Source of the DNA: Hermatobates lingyangjiaoensis
Taxonomy: Eukaryota; Arthropoda; Insecta; Hemiptera; Hermatobatidae
Direction: 5' to 3'
NCBI GenBank assembly: GCA_026182355.1
Contig: JAPFBL010000068.1
Location: 10,143,001 to 10,207,000, forward strand
Length of the DNA: 64,000 nt
The number at the start of each line of letters is the position of its first letter. The first letter of the stretch is position 1. A program made the position numbers and the translations under genes. Below, piece after piece: positions 1 through 11,476 of this stretch. Under the pieces are notes generated by a model. The model ran no database searches. It was not told where the DNA came from and worked only from the letters and a program-made list of their open reading frames with translations.

Positions 1-610
1 ACTTTATTACTCGTGAAAATGCTTGTGAGGCGCTTTTGGGCTAGCCTGATGACACACTTGTTCCCTTCAGTGATGAGGTTCTCTTCCATCTTTCGGGATC
101 TGTAAATAAGCAAAACATGTGCTACTGGAGTCCTGAAAACCCCAGAGAACTTCATCAACGTCCTCTACGCACACAACGTGTAACTATTTGCTGAGCACTA
201 TCGTGAGTTACATACTTGACCCTTCGTTTTTTTTAAGGATACAGACAGTATCAGTGACATCTGCCGTGATATCAAAATGATCAATGAGTATTTTAAGCAA
301 ACATTGAACCAGATAGGTGTGGAAAATGTGTGGTTCCAGCAGGACAGTGCCATGGCATACACAACGCGCGCGTCAATGACTGATTTGCGGCAGAACTTCT
401 CAGGACACCTCACCCGTTTCCGTGAAGTTGTTTACCTATGAAACAATCAACTGCCCGCAAGAAACACGATCACAGGGGGCAATATTGAAATGTCTCTGGA
501 ATGCAAGTTGCATTATGACGGTTCAGAGGCCGGTTGAAAAAATGCCTCACCAGCGAAAGGGCGTTCAACTAAGTCCACTCCATGATGCTCACTGGAGTTC
601 CTGAAAAATA
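1..610 (+). pseudogene. Decayed mariner-type transposase, catalytic half
   Basis: Plus-strand translation gives FSDEVLFHLSGSVNKQNM from position 66, then, in another frame near 326-420, VWFQQDSAMAYTTRASM, then a C-terminal trace near 530-600 (RLKKCLTSE, HAHWSS). These correspond to the first and second catalytic Asp regions (SDExxFxLSGxVNxQN and WFQQDGAxxHTAR) and the C-terminus of insect IS630/Tc1-mariner superfamily transposases. At least one frameshift and several stops break it, and the third catalytic region is missing, so it is inactive. The left edge is cut by the window. No inverted repeats could be defined. Confidence 0.75.
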
Positions 611-1104
611 AACTAAAAATAAATAATGCACGTTAAGAGCCAAACTTTAAACCCATCCCTCTCAAATAAACATCATCCATCCCTACCATCTTGGGAGTAA
701 CCATCGCTTCAGGGCGCCAAATTTAAATAAGCACTGTAATAACTTAAATCTGCCCCAACCTGTATTTTTATTTATTGATGTTGAAAACTTATAATACATT
801 CTTTATGGTTGTCTAACAAACCGATTGAGAATTTTAGGGAAAAAAACATAAGAGTAATTTTTTTTAAACTAAAATGTGTTGGAACTACTAAGGTGTAGTA
901 GTTTTATTGTACATTATCTACTTTAGATTACCTCTGAACTAAGAGTTAACAGCAATGAAATAATTTTCAGATCCTACAAATTAAAAATGGAGTTCATTCT
1001 TCTATTTAATAATAATACTACGAAAAGACATTTGTAAGAACATATATTTAATTTTAGTTCGCATAAATACCTGATGTAACATTTCAATAGATTCACTAAT
1101 TACT

Positions 1105-1183
1105 CTATCTATAAATAAATGTTGTGTCGTGTCTGACGCAGTTGTCCTCCAGCCCCAGCAGGCCAAACTTGGTCAGTGAGGTA
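1105..1183 (-). CDS. Candidate downstream Cip4 exon (weak)
   Basis: After a good acceptor (gagttttcatttag) the minus strand has a short GC-richer run which, in the phase left by the exon at 2471, reads STSLTKFGLLGLEDN and stays open to a TAG at 1105-1107. It stands out from the roughly 30% GC surroundings and its phase fits. Against it, the peptide matches nothing I know in the family, the only internal GT donor (gtcaga) is weak, and no SH3 domain follows. It may be an alternative terminal exon or chance. Confidence 0.2.
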
Positions 1184-2470
1184 CTAAATGAAAACTCATA
1201 AACAGGGGAATGTCTATATTATATTCTCAGAGATATATGCCACACAAACCAAAAGGCACTAAATTTAAGCTTTCCACCGTCGTAGGTTACCATATAGTTA
1301 TAACACTTACTGTGAAAAATGATCGAGCATTAAAAGATAATAATTAAGTATAGCCATTCTTATAAGGCTATAAAAAATGCCTTACCTACCAGTTGGTCTA
1401 CTGGAAGGACATCCAATTAAAATTATTTAATAAATAATTTAGTTAGAAATACATTAGTAATATCTGACAATTGCTATTTATGTGTATACTTGAAAATACT
1501 TTTAAGTTATAATATAATACTTTAAAAATCCAGCAATGGTCTACCTCTAAGTCAATCACCCGAACCACTTAGGCACCATGGCTGGTAATCAACAGATACC
1601 ATCAATGTAAGGGTCCCATATTCATAAAGGGACTGAAACCAGATAAAGGTCAGGAACAGAAGTTCGCTCAACTATATGTTATGGACCATTATCATATTTC
1701 AAAGGAGGATGAAGTCAGATCAGCAACAGTGACTACCAAATTTAATCACTGCTCAAGAAAAGCAAGTCCCTCTAAACCTCATTGGCATACTTCAGTGGGA
1801 TCTGAGTAATTGGCTACATAAGTGGGATCATAATATCCATTACTTCAAGATGACCCGTCAAAACAGAACATGAAAATCGAAAACAGGAAAACTAACACTA
1901 GCAGGTTATTAAATAAGAAGAAGACTCACTGAATAACTTTCGAGTAGATAAAACTTTGGAATAAAGAAATCTTGATATGTCATGGAACAGTGGAAAAAAG
2001 AAACTTTTCAGCACTACTCAAGAATGGAGGAATCAGAGAGGTGTTTGATGTCACTGGTAAGCAGATTGTCTTCACCTTATCATTCTATTTCCCAACAGGA
2101 GTTGATAGCTGGCATCTCCTCCTGAAGAAAAAAAAACCTATCTCCTCTTCAGTGTTATTCTTTCTAAATAGTAAACCTCAACATAATACTTATGTTGTTA
2201 AAAATTATCTTTCTGATAGAGTACAAGATGTTCCAAGAATACCTTTCCATCATATATGCTAAGGTCCAAAACCAAAAAGGCTGCTCTGAATTCAACGAGA
2301 TCGACATACTCTCAGAAGTGAGAAAGATAGATAACACTTAACTATAGTATAGTAGTAATAACTTTAGTATAATAACACTTAATTTAGATACACTTTAAGC
2401 AAAAACTCAATTAATTGAATTGATGAAAGGAAACAATTGGTACAGTAAATAGAGTGAAGCTGGAGTTTAC

Positions 2471-2677
2471 CTGTGGTTATTGGATGCAACCACCCCTACG
2501 CCATTGTGATTACTGTGGTTGGAATGACTGTCATCCAACAATGCTTGGTATCGATGCAATTCTTGTCGTAGCTTTTCCAGTCTGTGGCCACTTTCGTTTA
2601 GCTGCCCTTCGATAGACATGGGGTCTCCTAAACTAGGGTTTTGCTCGTAGACTCCTTTCATTTTCATTAAACCATCC
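2471..2677 (-). CDS. Cip4: Cip4 exon: HR1 second helix and low-complexity tail
   Basis: This 207-base exon completes Arg, then reads DGLMKMKGVYEQNPSLGDP and LNESGHRLEKLRQELHRY. These match the second HR1 helix of the family (LxKMKxVYExNPxxGDPxSL, then LxxxxxxIxxLRxExxK). The end SHSNHSNHNGVGVVASNNH is an Asn/His/Ser-rich linker that varies between species and normally leads to the SH3 domain. The acceptor is ttctgttttag and the donor is CACAG|gtaaac (phase 2). No SH3 sequence (ALYPF, then DGWT) was found to the left, so the last exons are probably outside the window. Confidence 0.94.
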
Positions 2678-3310
2678 CTAAAACAGAACTCACATCTCAA
2701 TAATCACTCACAGGAGATGATGATGTTAAAGGAATTTGTGGGTTATAATCTTAGCAGAATTTCATGAAACAGATTCAACATTACGTGATTATCTTTTAAT
2801 GAAATATAATATGAATCCAAACCCACCTATCGTAACAATTACGATTAGTCAAAGTGACTGCAGAAGCCCTGATATCCTTAACCTTAATACAAATCAAAAT
2901 TATATTCCAACTTTCGTCGGAAGAATATATATCATTATTGTAGACTATGAATAAATTCATTACACTTGTACTCCAAAAGAGAAATTTGTAAATAAAACAA
3001 ACTCAAACCATAAAGGCTATCCACAAATTAATTAAAATCATTCAAATGAATTTTTGTAATATTCCTGTTATAAAATCTTGTGCCTTACTATGATATTTAA
3101 ATAACCGTTATTAATTACTGAAACTCTAAAAGATCCTCTTTAAACAAAGTTATACATAAAATTGAAATACTTAGATATGATTTTAATTCATGCTTCATAA
3201 AGTTGTCAGTATAGTATTTAAAATGAAGCATGTTTTTAACATTTTCTTTTAAAAGAACGTTTCTTCTCTCATGTAAGGGTATCGGAAGTTATTTCGAAAC
3301 TTTTTTCTAC
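2678..3310 (-). other. Cip4 intron (0.63 kb)
   Basis: The intron runs from donor gtagaa to acceptor ttctgttttag between the two HR1 exons. It is AT-rich, and nothing else was recognised in it. Confidence 0.85.
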
Positions 3311-3438
3311 CTAGCTGCACTTTCTTGATGTATTTTGGCTTGGATTTCATCTATTTTCTGCTGGAGTTTCTTTTTCCTTTGATTTGGCGGCAGATCACTG
3401 AAGTCCTCCTTGTTGTCACCATTTCCAGATAGATTGTT
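3311..3438 (-). CDS. Cip4: Cip4 exon: start of HR1 domain (DFSDLPPNQRKKKLQQKIDE)
   Basis: This 128-base exon reads NNLSGNGDNKEDFSDLPP, then a basic coiled-coil stretch ending IHQESAA plus two bases of an Arg codon. The DFSxLPPxQRxKKLQxxIDExxxxIQxE pattern is the hallmark first helix of the CIP4/TOCA HR1 domain, which binds GTP-loaded Cdc42. The acceptor is ttgatgcag and the donor is CTAG|gtagaa. It is too short to appear as a long ORF, but its end phase joins the exon at 2677 exactly and restores a continuous HR1. Confidence 0.94.
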
Positions 3439-4979
3439 CTGCATCAAAATAAATTATATTTAAAAGAGCAATGTAAAACTTTTCAAGTATATTGTAAAAA
3501 TAAATTAAATTGGGATGTTACATCTGTGAGAATTAATTGCAATTTTAACTTGAATAGTAAAATCTTTTTTCAAGATAATTATACCACTTAAAATGACTAA
3601 CATTTTATTAATAAAAGAAAACCAGATAATCGTAAAAAAACAAACGAAATGGGAAAATACAGAAACGTTTTAACTGAAAAGAATGCAAATTTTATACGTA
3701 GTGAATTGGTAATGACTCCAGCAATAATTGGTTAAATAAAAGAGTCTTCTTTTATCGCATCATAGGCTCGCAAGTCAAATTAAATTTAATTAAGTTAATG
3801 TATTGCTTATGAACTTTACAAAAATTAAATACTTTGTATAGTCAATTTGTCATAGCTTTGACTTTCATGTTGGCGTCTTTTCGGAAGAACACATTCTCAA
3901 AATTTCCTTTTACTTTCAAAGAAATATTCTATACAAGTAAACCTCAGAAATCTTATATACAAATATATATAAGGTTTGTTATAAATATGAATTACCCTTA
4001 TCATGGCATTCCTAACCGAAATCTATGTATATGTAAACAATTATCTAAAGATATTGCTTAATATAAAAATTAAATTGATTGAGACAAACATTTAAAATTA
4101 GAATTTACTCTGTATAAATAGCTTTTCAATGGAACATTCATTTATAAAGTTCAAATAACTTTCAGTTACAATAAAAATATGTAGAGCGAGCGTCCATATG
4201 CATGCTACATTTTTTCCCTCAACATAGAATTGTTCATGCAATGTCCTAAATACAACTGGATAATTCACACGTGTTCCCTTTAACATGCATAAACTGTTAG
4301 CAAAGTCACTGGTTTTTGTACTTGATAACAGCCTAAATATATTGAATAGTAACTTAAAAGAGACCTTCTTTAAACAATAAACATAACCAGTTCCTAATGT
4401 AGCAGAAATAAAACAATATTTAATCCTTAAATTAAAAAAAAAGTCACCCATTTTCCGGATTACTAAATAATTCATGACTAAAAATAATACCATGGATAAG
4501 CTTAGTTTCATATCACACTTTCCTTCTAATATAATTAAATTATAAATTACTCAAAATATTACTAATTAGCACTATAAAGAAATAAACAAGTTACTATTAC
4601 TTAAGTTATAAATTGTATTTTTTATTTAGTAGAGCTCTGTAATATCGTTATCCCTAATATCCGATTTTCAATAGTTCTAACGGATTCTGTGAAATCATTG
4701 AGGTTTTCTTTTTTAAATGATTATTGATTTAAATATTCCATTGATCAACTAAGTTAACAGGTGATATACGTTTAAGACATCAAAACTTAATAGAAACCAA
4801 GGTTTAGCTGTTAAATTTATTCACATACGTGACTAGAAGGTGTGGCTATTAAATAACGTGATTGACTGTGAAAGACGTTTTATTTCCCCAATTTTTGGTA
4901 CATTTTGGCACACACTTTTTTCCTATTAAATTGCTGTTATGCAAAATTCGCCGTACGAATTCTTTATGAATCCTAAATT

Positions 4980-5220
4980 TCAGTAATCACACGGATATTT
5001 AGATCGAATCAGATTACCGATTTTCAATATTGCCATCAGTTTTTGACGTGGATGGTCGACCCGGGAATGAATAAACTTGAACGTCTTCTCGGCCATCTTG
5101 AAACCACTCAAAAGCACGTGCTCGCCATAAACACTCATTACCATATGGTATCGTACACTACTATTTAGAAATACAATATAAGTTTCAGTAGCGAATTTCC
5201 CAAGTTTCATGTGAAATTTC
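4980..5220 (-). pseudogene. Mariner-like helix-turn-helix relic
   Basis: The minus strand reads VKFHMKLGKFATETY, then MVMSVYGEHVLLSGFK. This resembles the N-terminal helix-turn-helix of insect mariner-type transposases (IKFxxKLGKxATETxxxLxxxYGxxxLSxxxVFxWxKxF). The following SRVDHPRQ could be the decayed linker. The frame joins directly to the minisatellite on its 5' side, so the 213-codon minus ORF at 4980-5621 is a repeat plus a relic, not a host gene. Confidence 0.5.
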
Positions 5221-5671
5221 ACAATGCGTTCATCTATTGTTATATTTAAAATGTTTCCCGGGGATACGGTTACATTCACAATGCGTTCATCTATTGTTAT
5301 ATTTAAAATGTTTCCCGGGGATAGGGTTACATTCACAATGCGTTCATCTATTGTTACATTTAAAATGTTTCTCGGGGATACGGTTACATTCACAATGCGT
5401 TCATCTATTGTTATATTTAACATGTTTCCCGGGGATACGGTTACATTCACAATGCGTTCATCTATTGTTATATTTAAAATGTTTCCCGGGGATAGGGTTA
5501 CATTCACAATGCGTTCATCTATTGTTACATTTAAAATGTTTCTCGGGGATACGGTTACATTCACAATGCGTTCATCTATTGTTATATTTAAAATGTTTCC
5601 CGGGGATAGGGTTACATTCACAATGCGTTCATCTATTTAAAATGTTTCCCGGGGATACGGTTAAACTTACA
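5221..5671. repeat. 57-bp minisatellite, about 7.5 units, with 171-bp higher-order period
   Basis: A 57-base unit containing GCGTTCATCTATTGTTA and TGTTTCCCGGGGATA is repeated from 5221 to about 5620, followed by a deleted last unit to 5671. Because 57 is a multiple of 3, the array is open in frames on both strands, creating artefactual ORFs (4980-5621 minus, 5224-5640 and 5237-5710 plus). Three unit types alternate: PGDT, PGDR and LGDT when read on the plus strand. Units 2-3 and 5-6 are identical base for base, so the array grew in multi-unit blocks. Confidence 0.95.
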
Positions 5672-6732
5672 TTCTGTATAATTTTTAGTTTTTTGTTAAT
5701 AATATTTTAGAGCTTTTGAACCTTTCTTTTAAATCCAGTTCGCTTAAGATCTTAAGAAAACACATACTTCAATCTGTAAGTTAAATTTGTTTTGGTATTT
5801 GGTATGCAATAATGATTTTACTGGACTTATGCTCTGCTGCTCTAATAGCAGGATTTCAATTATTAAGTTCAATATCTGTAGCCACATTTATAATGAAATA
5901 GCAGTTTAAGGTCAGTAATGTAAGGAACATTATCTTATGTTTCAAAACTAGCTTACTCCTAATTAGCTGGCCAATATACCAACATGCCGGGTCCAATAAT
6001 GATTACAAACCCATTTCTTGAATACCTTGAGTTCGAATCTAATAAATCATCATCTTTTCTGAATATATTTACATTCTATTAGAACATTAAATACACAAAA
6101 TTTATCAACTAATTGATCAACCTAATTTTAAATATTAGGTATCATAGTAATAAATAAATACTTCCAATTTAAAAAAAAGGTCCGATTATATTTCTAATTA
6201 TCACAAACAAATAAACCCCACAGATACTATTTAAATATACATATTATAATTTAAAAAAGGAAAGGTATGTGAAATTAAATTTACAACAAATATAAAGATA
6301 AAAAGAACTAATATGGTGATGAACATTCTAAAATGTGTCTAATAAACAAATATGTAAATAGATAAGCATAAAAAAGACATTCACTTGTTTTTAAAAGCAA
6401 AGCTCTCAACAGATACAGAACAAGTGTGAGTGATTAAGCAAAAATTAAGAACTTACGGAAGTTAGCGTGTAAAAGAATGTAGGAAGCTAGTTCGTTTAAA
6501 TAAAATTTTATCATCCGGAAAACTCTCCAATGACTAATATTAATAGATTCACAGCTATCCATAGCAAAAATAAACGGTTTCAATATAATAGCTGATTACA
6601 AAACTCAATTTAAGAAAAATAGATAATTAATTTATTTTTTCAATAATTAAGTTAAAAAATACTATGTGTTTTTTTCTGAATAGTATTAGATATTAGATTT
6701 CCTTGAATGAATCACTGACAATATGCAGAAAA

Positions 6733-6800
6733 CTAGGTTAGGTTGCAGTGGCAGTCCCATAAGAGAATATAGGCCAACATTGGCCCATTGTGTTCATTTC
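6733..6800 (-). mobile_element. SINE 3'-end fragment, minus strand
   Basis: The stretch starting aggttaggttgcagtggcag is, in reverse complement, the 3' end of the SINE at 18731-19060, including the CCTAA-type tail and the GGCCAATGTTGGCC-like segment. Only the 3' end is recognisable. Confidence 0.55.
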
Positions 6801-7636
6801 ATCTCGAAAGTTCAAATAATGACACACAAGTATTTAAGCTTACCTTATATCCCAATGATATTTAATTGAAAAAATAATGTAAGCTTATTTCACCTCGATT
6901 GTTCTAGCTCTGATAAAAATAACAAGTACATTCTATGTACAGTCTTCCAGTTTTCTAGTTTAATATGATTTTATGTGAACTTTGCTTGTTATTGATACAC
7001 CGCATTTTTATGGATAAGTATATCTCCCAGCACAGACAGGTGCGACAAACTAACATTCCTCCTTACAAGTACACTAAATCAATTACTTATATATTTATAA
7101 AAACACATTTTTTTCACAGCATGTTGAAAGACTGTGTAAGATGGTCACCATATTTCTGATTTAAAAAAACTTGTATATTTTGACATATTCATATTAACAA
7201 ACTTTTTTTTTTAATTAATAATGATTAATTTATTTTAAAAAAACTGCATATACAGAACACAGGCTTTTTTTTTTCAGAAATTCGGTGACTAACTGAATAA
7301 AATCAATATGTACATGGTTTAATGAGAGCCAAGAAAGCATGGTTTAATATGTAAGACGGGAGGCCTACCTTGAGAGAGTGGCACATATCGGTTAGCTTCT
7401 TTAGCAGCATGGGGGAAAAACAAGCTTCATTACTCATCGGACACATATGCGTACAAGCATTTTTTGTTATGGCACATTCCCAAAATATCACCACACAAAC
7501 ACCTTTGCCATTCAACAATATTAAATAACGTAAACTAGATGAGCTCACCATTTTATTATGAACAACACAAACAATTTTTGATTCATCTTCATTGTATTGT
7601 GACATTATTTTAACTCTTAATATCATCAATTTGTAA

Positions 7637-8805
7637 TCTATGTAAATAATGGAAAGGTTTTGTCTGTACATTTCAAGTTTTCTTTATGTTTCATATATTA
7701 AAGAAACCGAATCCACCCTGAGAAAAATTTCTGTCGGTTTGCCAGTTTGTCCGCAAAATTTTGTCAGAAGTAAACTCAGCTAACATAACACATAGCGAGC
7801 TTAAACTTTGAAATTAGGTCTGTGTATGTATAACTTAAAATCTAAGCTTTGAATGGATTGAAAATTCAACGTAGAAGCGAAGTTATGAACTTTTTAAGCC
7901 GTATTTGGTTAACATAGACATGTTTATTTTGAAAATATACAGTTGTAGCAAGTAGGTATTGTTAGCTGATTTTAATTTCATTTGCATATTTGAATATATT
8001 GTTCCTCAGAGTTCAAGATGCATTATCTATTCAGAATAAGTGGATTTGTAAACGAGCAATTCTCAACCCTTACTAATGAACAGGCAGGAAAAATCAGCAA
8101 ACAAATTCTTACTCTATATCAGTCTGAGGAAAGAACATACAAGTCAAGTAAACAGACTGCTTAGTGATGAGGAAGCAGTTCATTATCCAACTGAATTTCT
8201 TGATTCCTTGACTGCTCCTGGACTGTCTGCTTATAAGTAAAGACTTAAAAGTAGTAGCACCAATCATACTGCAATTTAATAGCAGTAACAAATTTCATGT
8301 TACGACACATGAGTACCCCAAAAATGTACAACGGGACACAAATCTGAGTTCGTGCTCTGCACAGATAAGCCATAGAGGCAGACATCATTACTGGGTGTGG
8401 TACTGGGGAGTCTGTGTGTATACCACGCGTACCATTGATTCCGAGCCACTATCCGTTTCCATTCAAACATTTGTAATGTCCCGTCAGCGTCTGTTTCGCA
8501 ATGACGGTAACTAAGTCAGAAGGGGAAACTCTGTCTACCGCAGGAATTGAAGTGAGTGAGACGACCAAGTTTTTCTCACATGGTCAACTGTAGTTTGCTT
8601 GCTCAAGAGTCAGAGGTTCCAGCTCTTTGTTCTTCCATGAACTTGAAGGATAGACAGCTAATGTGGTGTATACAGAGGCATTTGCTTAACACTGTACTAA
8701 TAATGATATTTCTACTATTCGATAATTTTTAATAATATTTTAGAATACGATGTAGCATCTTAGAATTTTAAAAACGTACCCGTCAAAGATGGGCACATTT
8801 ACTAG
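7637..8805 (+). mobile_element. Non-autonomous Helitron, copy 1
   Basis: The element begins with TC preceded by A. It ends CTAG (8802-8805) followed by T, the Helitron A|T insertion rule. A 3' hairpin lies just before the end (arms GTaCCCGTC at about 8777-8785 and GATGGGCAC at 8788-8796, with one mismatch and one G-T pair). About 370 noncoding bases are followed by a decayed C-terminal piece of a Pif1-type Helitron helicase (8040-8680: ACCNGTRL-like, QFPI-like and SHGQLY-like traces, many stops). The Rep domain and the helicase ATPase motifs are absent, so movement needed proteins from elsewhere. The same structure is found at 39925. Confidence 0.85.
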
Positions 8806-10408
8806 TAAAATAATATTTTAATAATAATAGATTTTGGAGGGTTACAGAAGAATAGATTGCTAAAAGAAAAATTTCAATCACTAAATAATTGTGTATTTCC
8901 AAATAAACATAATTTGAAAAATCTAACATTTTACACAAGTTATTAAAAAATGACGAAATGAAAGAAAAGAAAAAAATCTGTTAAATAGTAATAATATTCA
9001 GACAACATATTGATAAAGGGATTAGATTATATAGAAATCATAAAACAAAAGAAAAGAGAAAATAAAGAAGGCACAACACAATGAAGGAATTAACGTATGG
9101 AACTATTGAAGGTAGGTAACTCCTGAATAACATCGTATTATTAATATAACATTAAATTCAACTTATATGAACACATGTAAATTACCTTTTTCTAGTCGAA
9201 TAGAAGATTAAAAGATATTTTGGGAATGTCAACCAAGTAGTGGAAGATTCTGTTGAAGATTAGTAAATCTTAACATCTCCTGATACATTTTAAGAAAAGT
9301 AATTGAAAGACAAAAGAATGAGCATTGTTTTTGCTTGCAGTTGACTGTATACCCTGCGGTGTGTATTTATATATCTGCATAGAACGGTGTTAGTGAAATT
9401 GGAAGCAATTTGCAGTATTCGTACAATGCGGCTGACACATGAAAGCCAGGAACTCAACCGGTTCCACATGCAACACATTTATAAATTCTTCTTTGATCAT
9501 ACTTACAATGTGATTTTGTGATTTGTTAACACCATCCACCATTTATGAGTTGCATGGTCAACATCGAATATTGAAACAACGAAAAATTTATGTAAGTAAT
9601 ACATAAGTTATGCATAAAAAATAAATACATTAAATAATATAAATCATTCATAAAATTAAAACTAATACAGATGATTTAATAACTGTTCAAACTAAATTGT
9701 CGTTATAAATATTTCTAGATTCAATATTCGAACTAAAAGCTGAATTGCATCAACATTGTCACAAGTTTTGAAAAGATAACCATTACCCATTAGTAGTATA
9801 AGTGTGTATGGTTCTAAAGAGAGTATAATAAATGGTTAGAAATTGCACAGAAATTTCAATAAGAATATGAATTTGGAAAATTGTAAAGAAATTACCAAAT
9901 ATAATTTTAAATATTAAGATGAAAGAATAATTTTAATATTTCTTTCTCTAAGTTTTTGTTTGCTCTAAGTAGAAATGTTAAGAATAAAATATGAACATTT
10001 CTTTATACCAGTATCCAAAGAATGACAAGAAAGAAGAAAATAAGTTTCTCTAAGTAAATGATACAAGTGCTTATTTATTTTACTCAGCACCAATTTCCCA
10101 AGGCACTGTGAAGGGATGCATGATAAATAAACTACGTATACGAAGAAGTAATTAATTACATTACATTTGGTTTAGTATTTTACAACTATTTTTTTAAGAA
10201 TTGACAAATATGTAATTGTTGTTATAATTTCTTCACGATAATTCTATCCAACATATATTTTCAATATAATCTCTTACGCATATTATCCAGCCACTAGTTG
10301 AGATAAACGTTTGTTAAATCATCAGAGTACACTTTACTCTTTATATCACACATTAAAACTGTGAAATTATATTAGGACAGCTTCAAATAAACATTAATAT
10401 ATATATAT

Positions 10409-10589
10409 AGTTCAATGTGCATAAAGAAACATAGAGAAATTAACAACACACACTTACAGTCTCTAATTTTCGGTTGAACCGTCTTCAGGAGAGATAAGAG
10501 AGGGAAACCAGGCGCACTGGTACAGAGACGGTCTCCAACAGTAAGTGTGTGTTTTTAATTTCTCTATGTTTCTTTAAGTACATTGAACT
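10409..10589 (-). repeat. Inverted-repeat unit carrying a hammerhead-like core (family 1)
   Basis: Two arms of about 52 bases (10409-10460 and 10538-10589) are near-perfect inverted repeats containing AAAGAAACATAGAGAAATTA. The 77-base loop carries the hammerhead-like core on the minus strand. The sequence continues on the right with a shared end (tttgtccatttcggatcg) that is also seen near 19925-19950 and 58490-58515, so this is a repeat family. Part of a Penelope-like terminal structure is one possible origin. Confidence 0.85.
10460..10492 (-). ncRNA. Hammerhead ribozyme-like core, family 1, copy A
   Basis: On the minus strand CUGAAGA lies at 10488-10482. An unpaired C follows, then a short stem II (GGUU/AACC), then GAAA (10471-10468). 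The GAAA's last A begins the self-complementary tetramer AAUU, then comes A17, then GAGA (10463-10460), which pairs with UCUC directly before CUGAAGA (10492-10489). All core boxes are present. Stem I is only 4 bp and stem II has a one-base loop here, so activity would be weak unless it is dimeric. Confidence 0.55.
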
Positions 10590-11255
10590 GTATTTGTCCA
10601 TTTCGGATCGTATTTTCATTGAAAAAGTATATATATATAAATGAGAGGTTTAACAAGTTCTACTAAAAGAATAAAATATCAATAATTTCAGCGGCAGCAT
10701 TCTTAATTTATTTATTGTTTAGAACATACAAGTTTACATTAATCTTACCATTCCATCTCCTTCCTTATGATATATAATTATTTTTTCTTATAAATATTGT
10801 TCTTCCAGGGAAAACAGATTTTTTTTAAATTTTTTGAACGTTTCTTACTTATTTAGCTTCAAATTTTCACCTAATAGGAAAGTTTCAATTGTTACTCCCA
10901 AGAAAAAGGAGAGTAACATTTACATATCGACATTTTTTTTAAAATTGTAAAAAATCCAAACATAAACATGGTTGAATGAGTTTTGAGAAGAAAATTACTT
11001 TCTCAACGTATTAGAAGATTACAAATTAATTTGAGGTAATTCATTAAATATGCACTTAAAAGTTGGGAACTCTAATATTGTTTTTTAAATTATTTAAATA
11101 AATCAATTATTTAATTAATTATTTAAATTAGTCAAAAATATTGTTTTTTAAATTATTTTATAACAATTGTTTTTAAACAACTAGGCTAATTGATCTGTTA
11201 TATTTACTTATAGATAAGCATAAAATTTGTAGTTATATTAAAGAATGATAACTAC

Positions 11256-11476
11256 CTTGTTAGAGAGAAGATGCTGAAGAGGCCGACCCGCCTCTTAAGC
11301 TTGCTTGCCGACATTGTGCCCTTGACTGTGATGGGCTCGGCCCTTACAGAAAGAGCTGAGTGGTAGCTGGTGGGAGTGTTGTGAAGTGAAGAGTCGGTTT
11401 TGCTCAAGTCCTCGAAGGGGATGTCCTCTGGGTGCTCGAAGCCTGACTTGTATCGCTCCACAACTTGCATTATGTC
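11256..11476 (-). CDS. Cip4: Cip4 exon: linker after F-BAR (VVERYKSGFEHPEDIPFEDL)
   Basis: This 221-base exon starts in phase 0 with DIMQVVERYKSGFEHPEDIP and encodes 73 codons plus two bases. The (V/I)xRxKSGFEPPxDxPFEDxS motif is diagnostic of the FNBP1/TOCA linker. The later KGTMSASKLKRRVGLFSIF matches the basic KGTxSxxKxKKRxGxFxxF stretch that comes before the HR1 domain. The acceptor is ccttttttcag and the donor is AACAAG|gtagtt. It ends in phase 2, which does not fit the phase-0 start of the next recognised exon at 3438, so an exon of 3n+1 bases should lie between 3439 and 11255. That exon was not found. Confidence 0.94.

Larger units (their letters stand above)
1..2470 (-). other. 3' side of the Cip4 locus, intron or downstream sequence
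   Basis: Apart from the mariner relic at 1-610 and the weak candidate exon at 1105-1183, this is AT-rich sequence with no recognised coding exon. The ORF at 1972-2262 on the plus strand is low-complexity and judged to be chance. Confidence 0.5.
3439..11255 (-). other. Cip4 intronic region (7.8 kb) that should hide one exon
   Basis: This region contains the 57-bp minisatellite and mariner-like relic (4980-5671), a SINE end (6733-6800), a Helitron derivative (7637-8805) and an inverted-repeat hammerhead unit (10409-10589). The phase gap between flanking exons predicts a 3n+1-base exon that I could not locate. The stretches 3440-4970, 5680-6730, 6800-7630 and 8810-10400 are AT-rich with nothing recognised. 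The ORFs at 4098-4511 and 7303-7671 are judged to be chance. Confidence 0.7.

Noticed and set aside
4098..4511. 137-codon minus-strand ORF
   Set aside because: Hydrophobic AT-driven composition, no family resemblance, inside a Cip4 intron with no splice or repeat support.
4980..5621. 213-codon minus-strand ORF
   Set aside because: It is the 57-bp minisatellite (a multiple of 3, so always open) plus a mariner-like relic, not a host protein.
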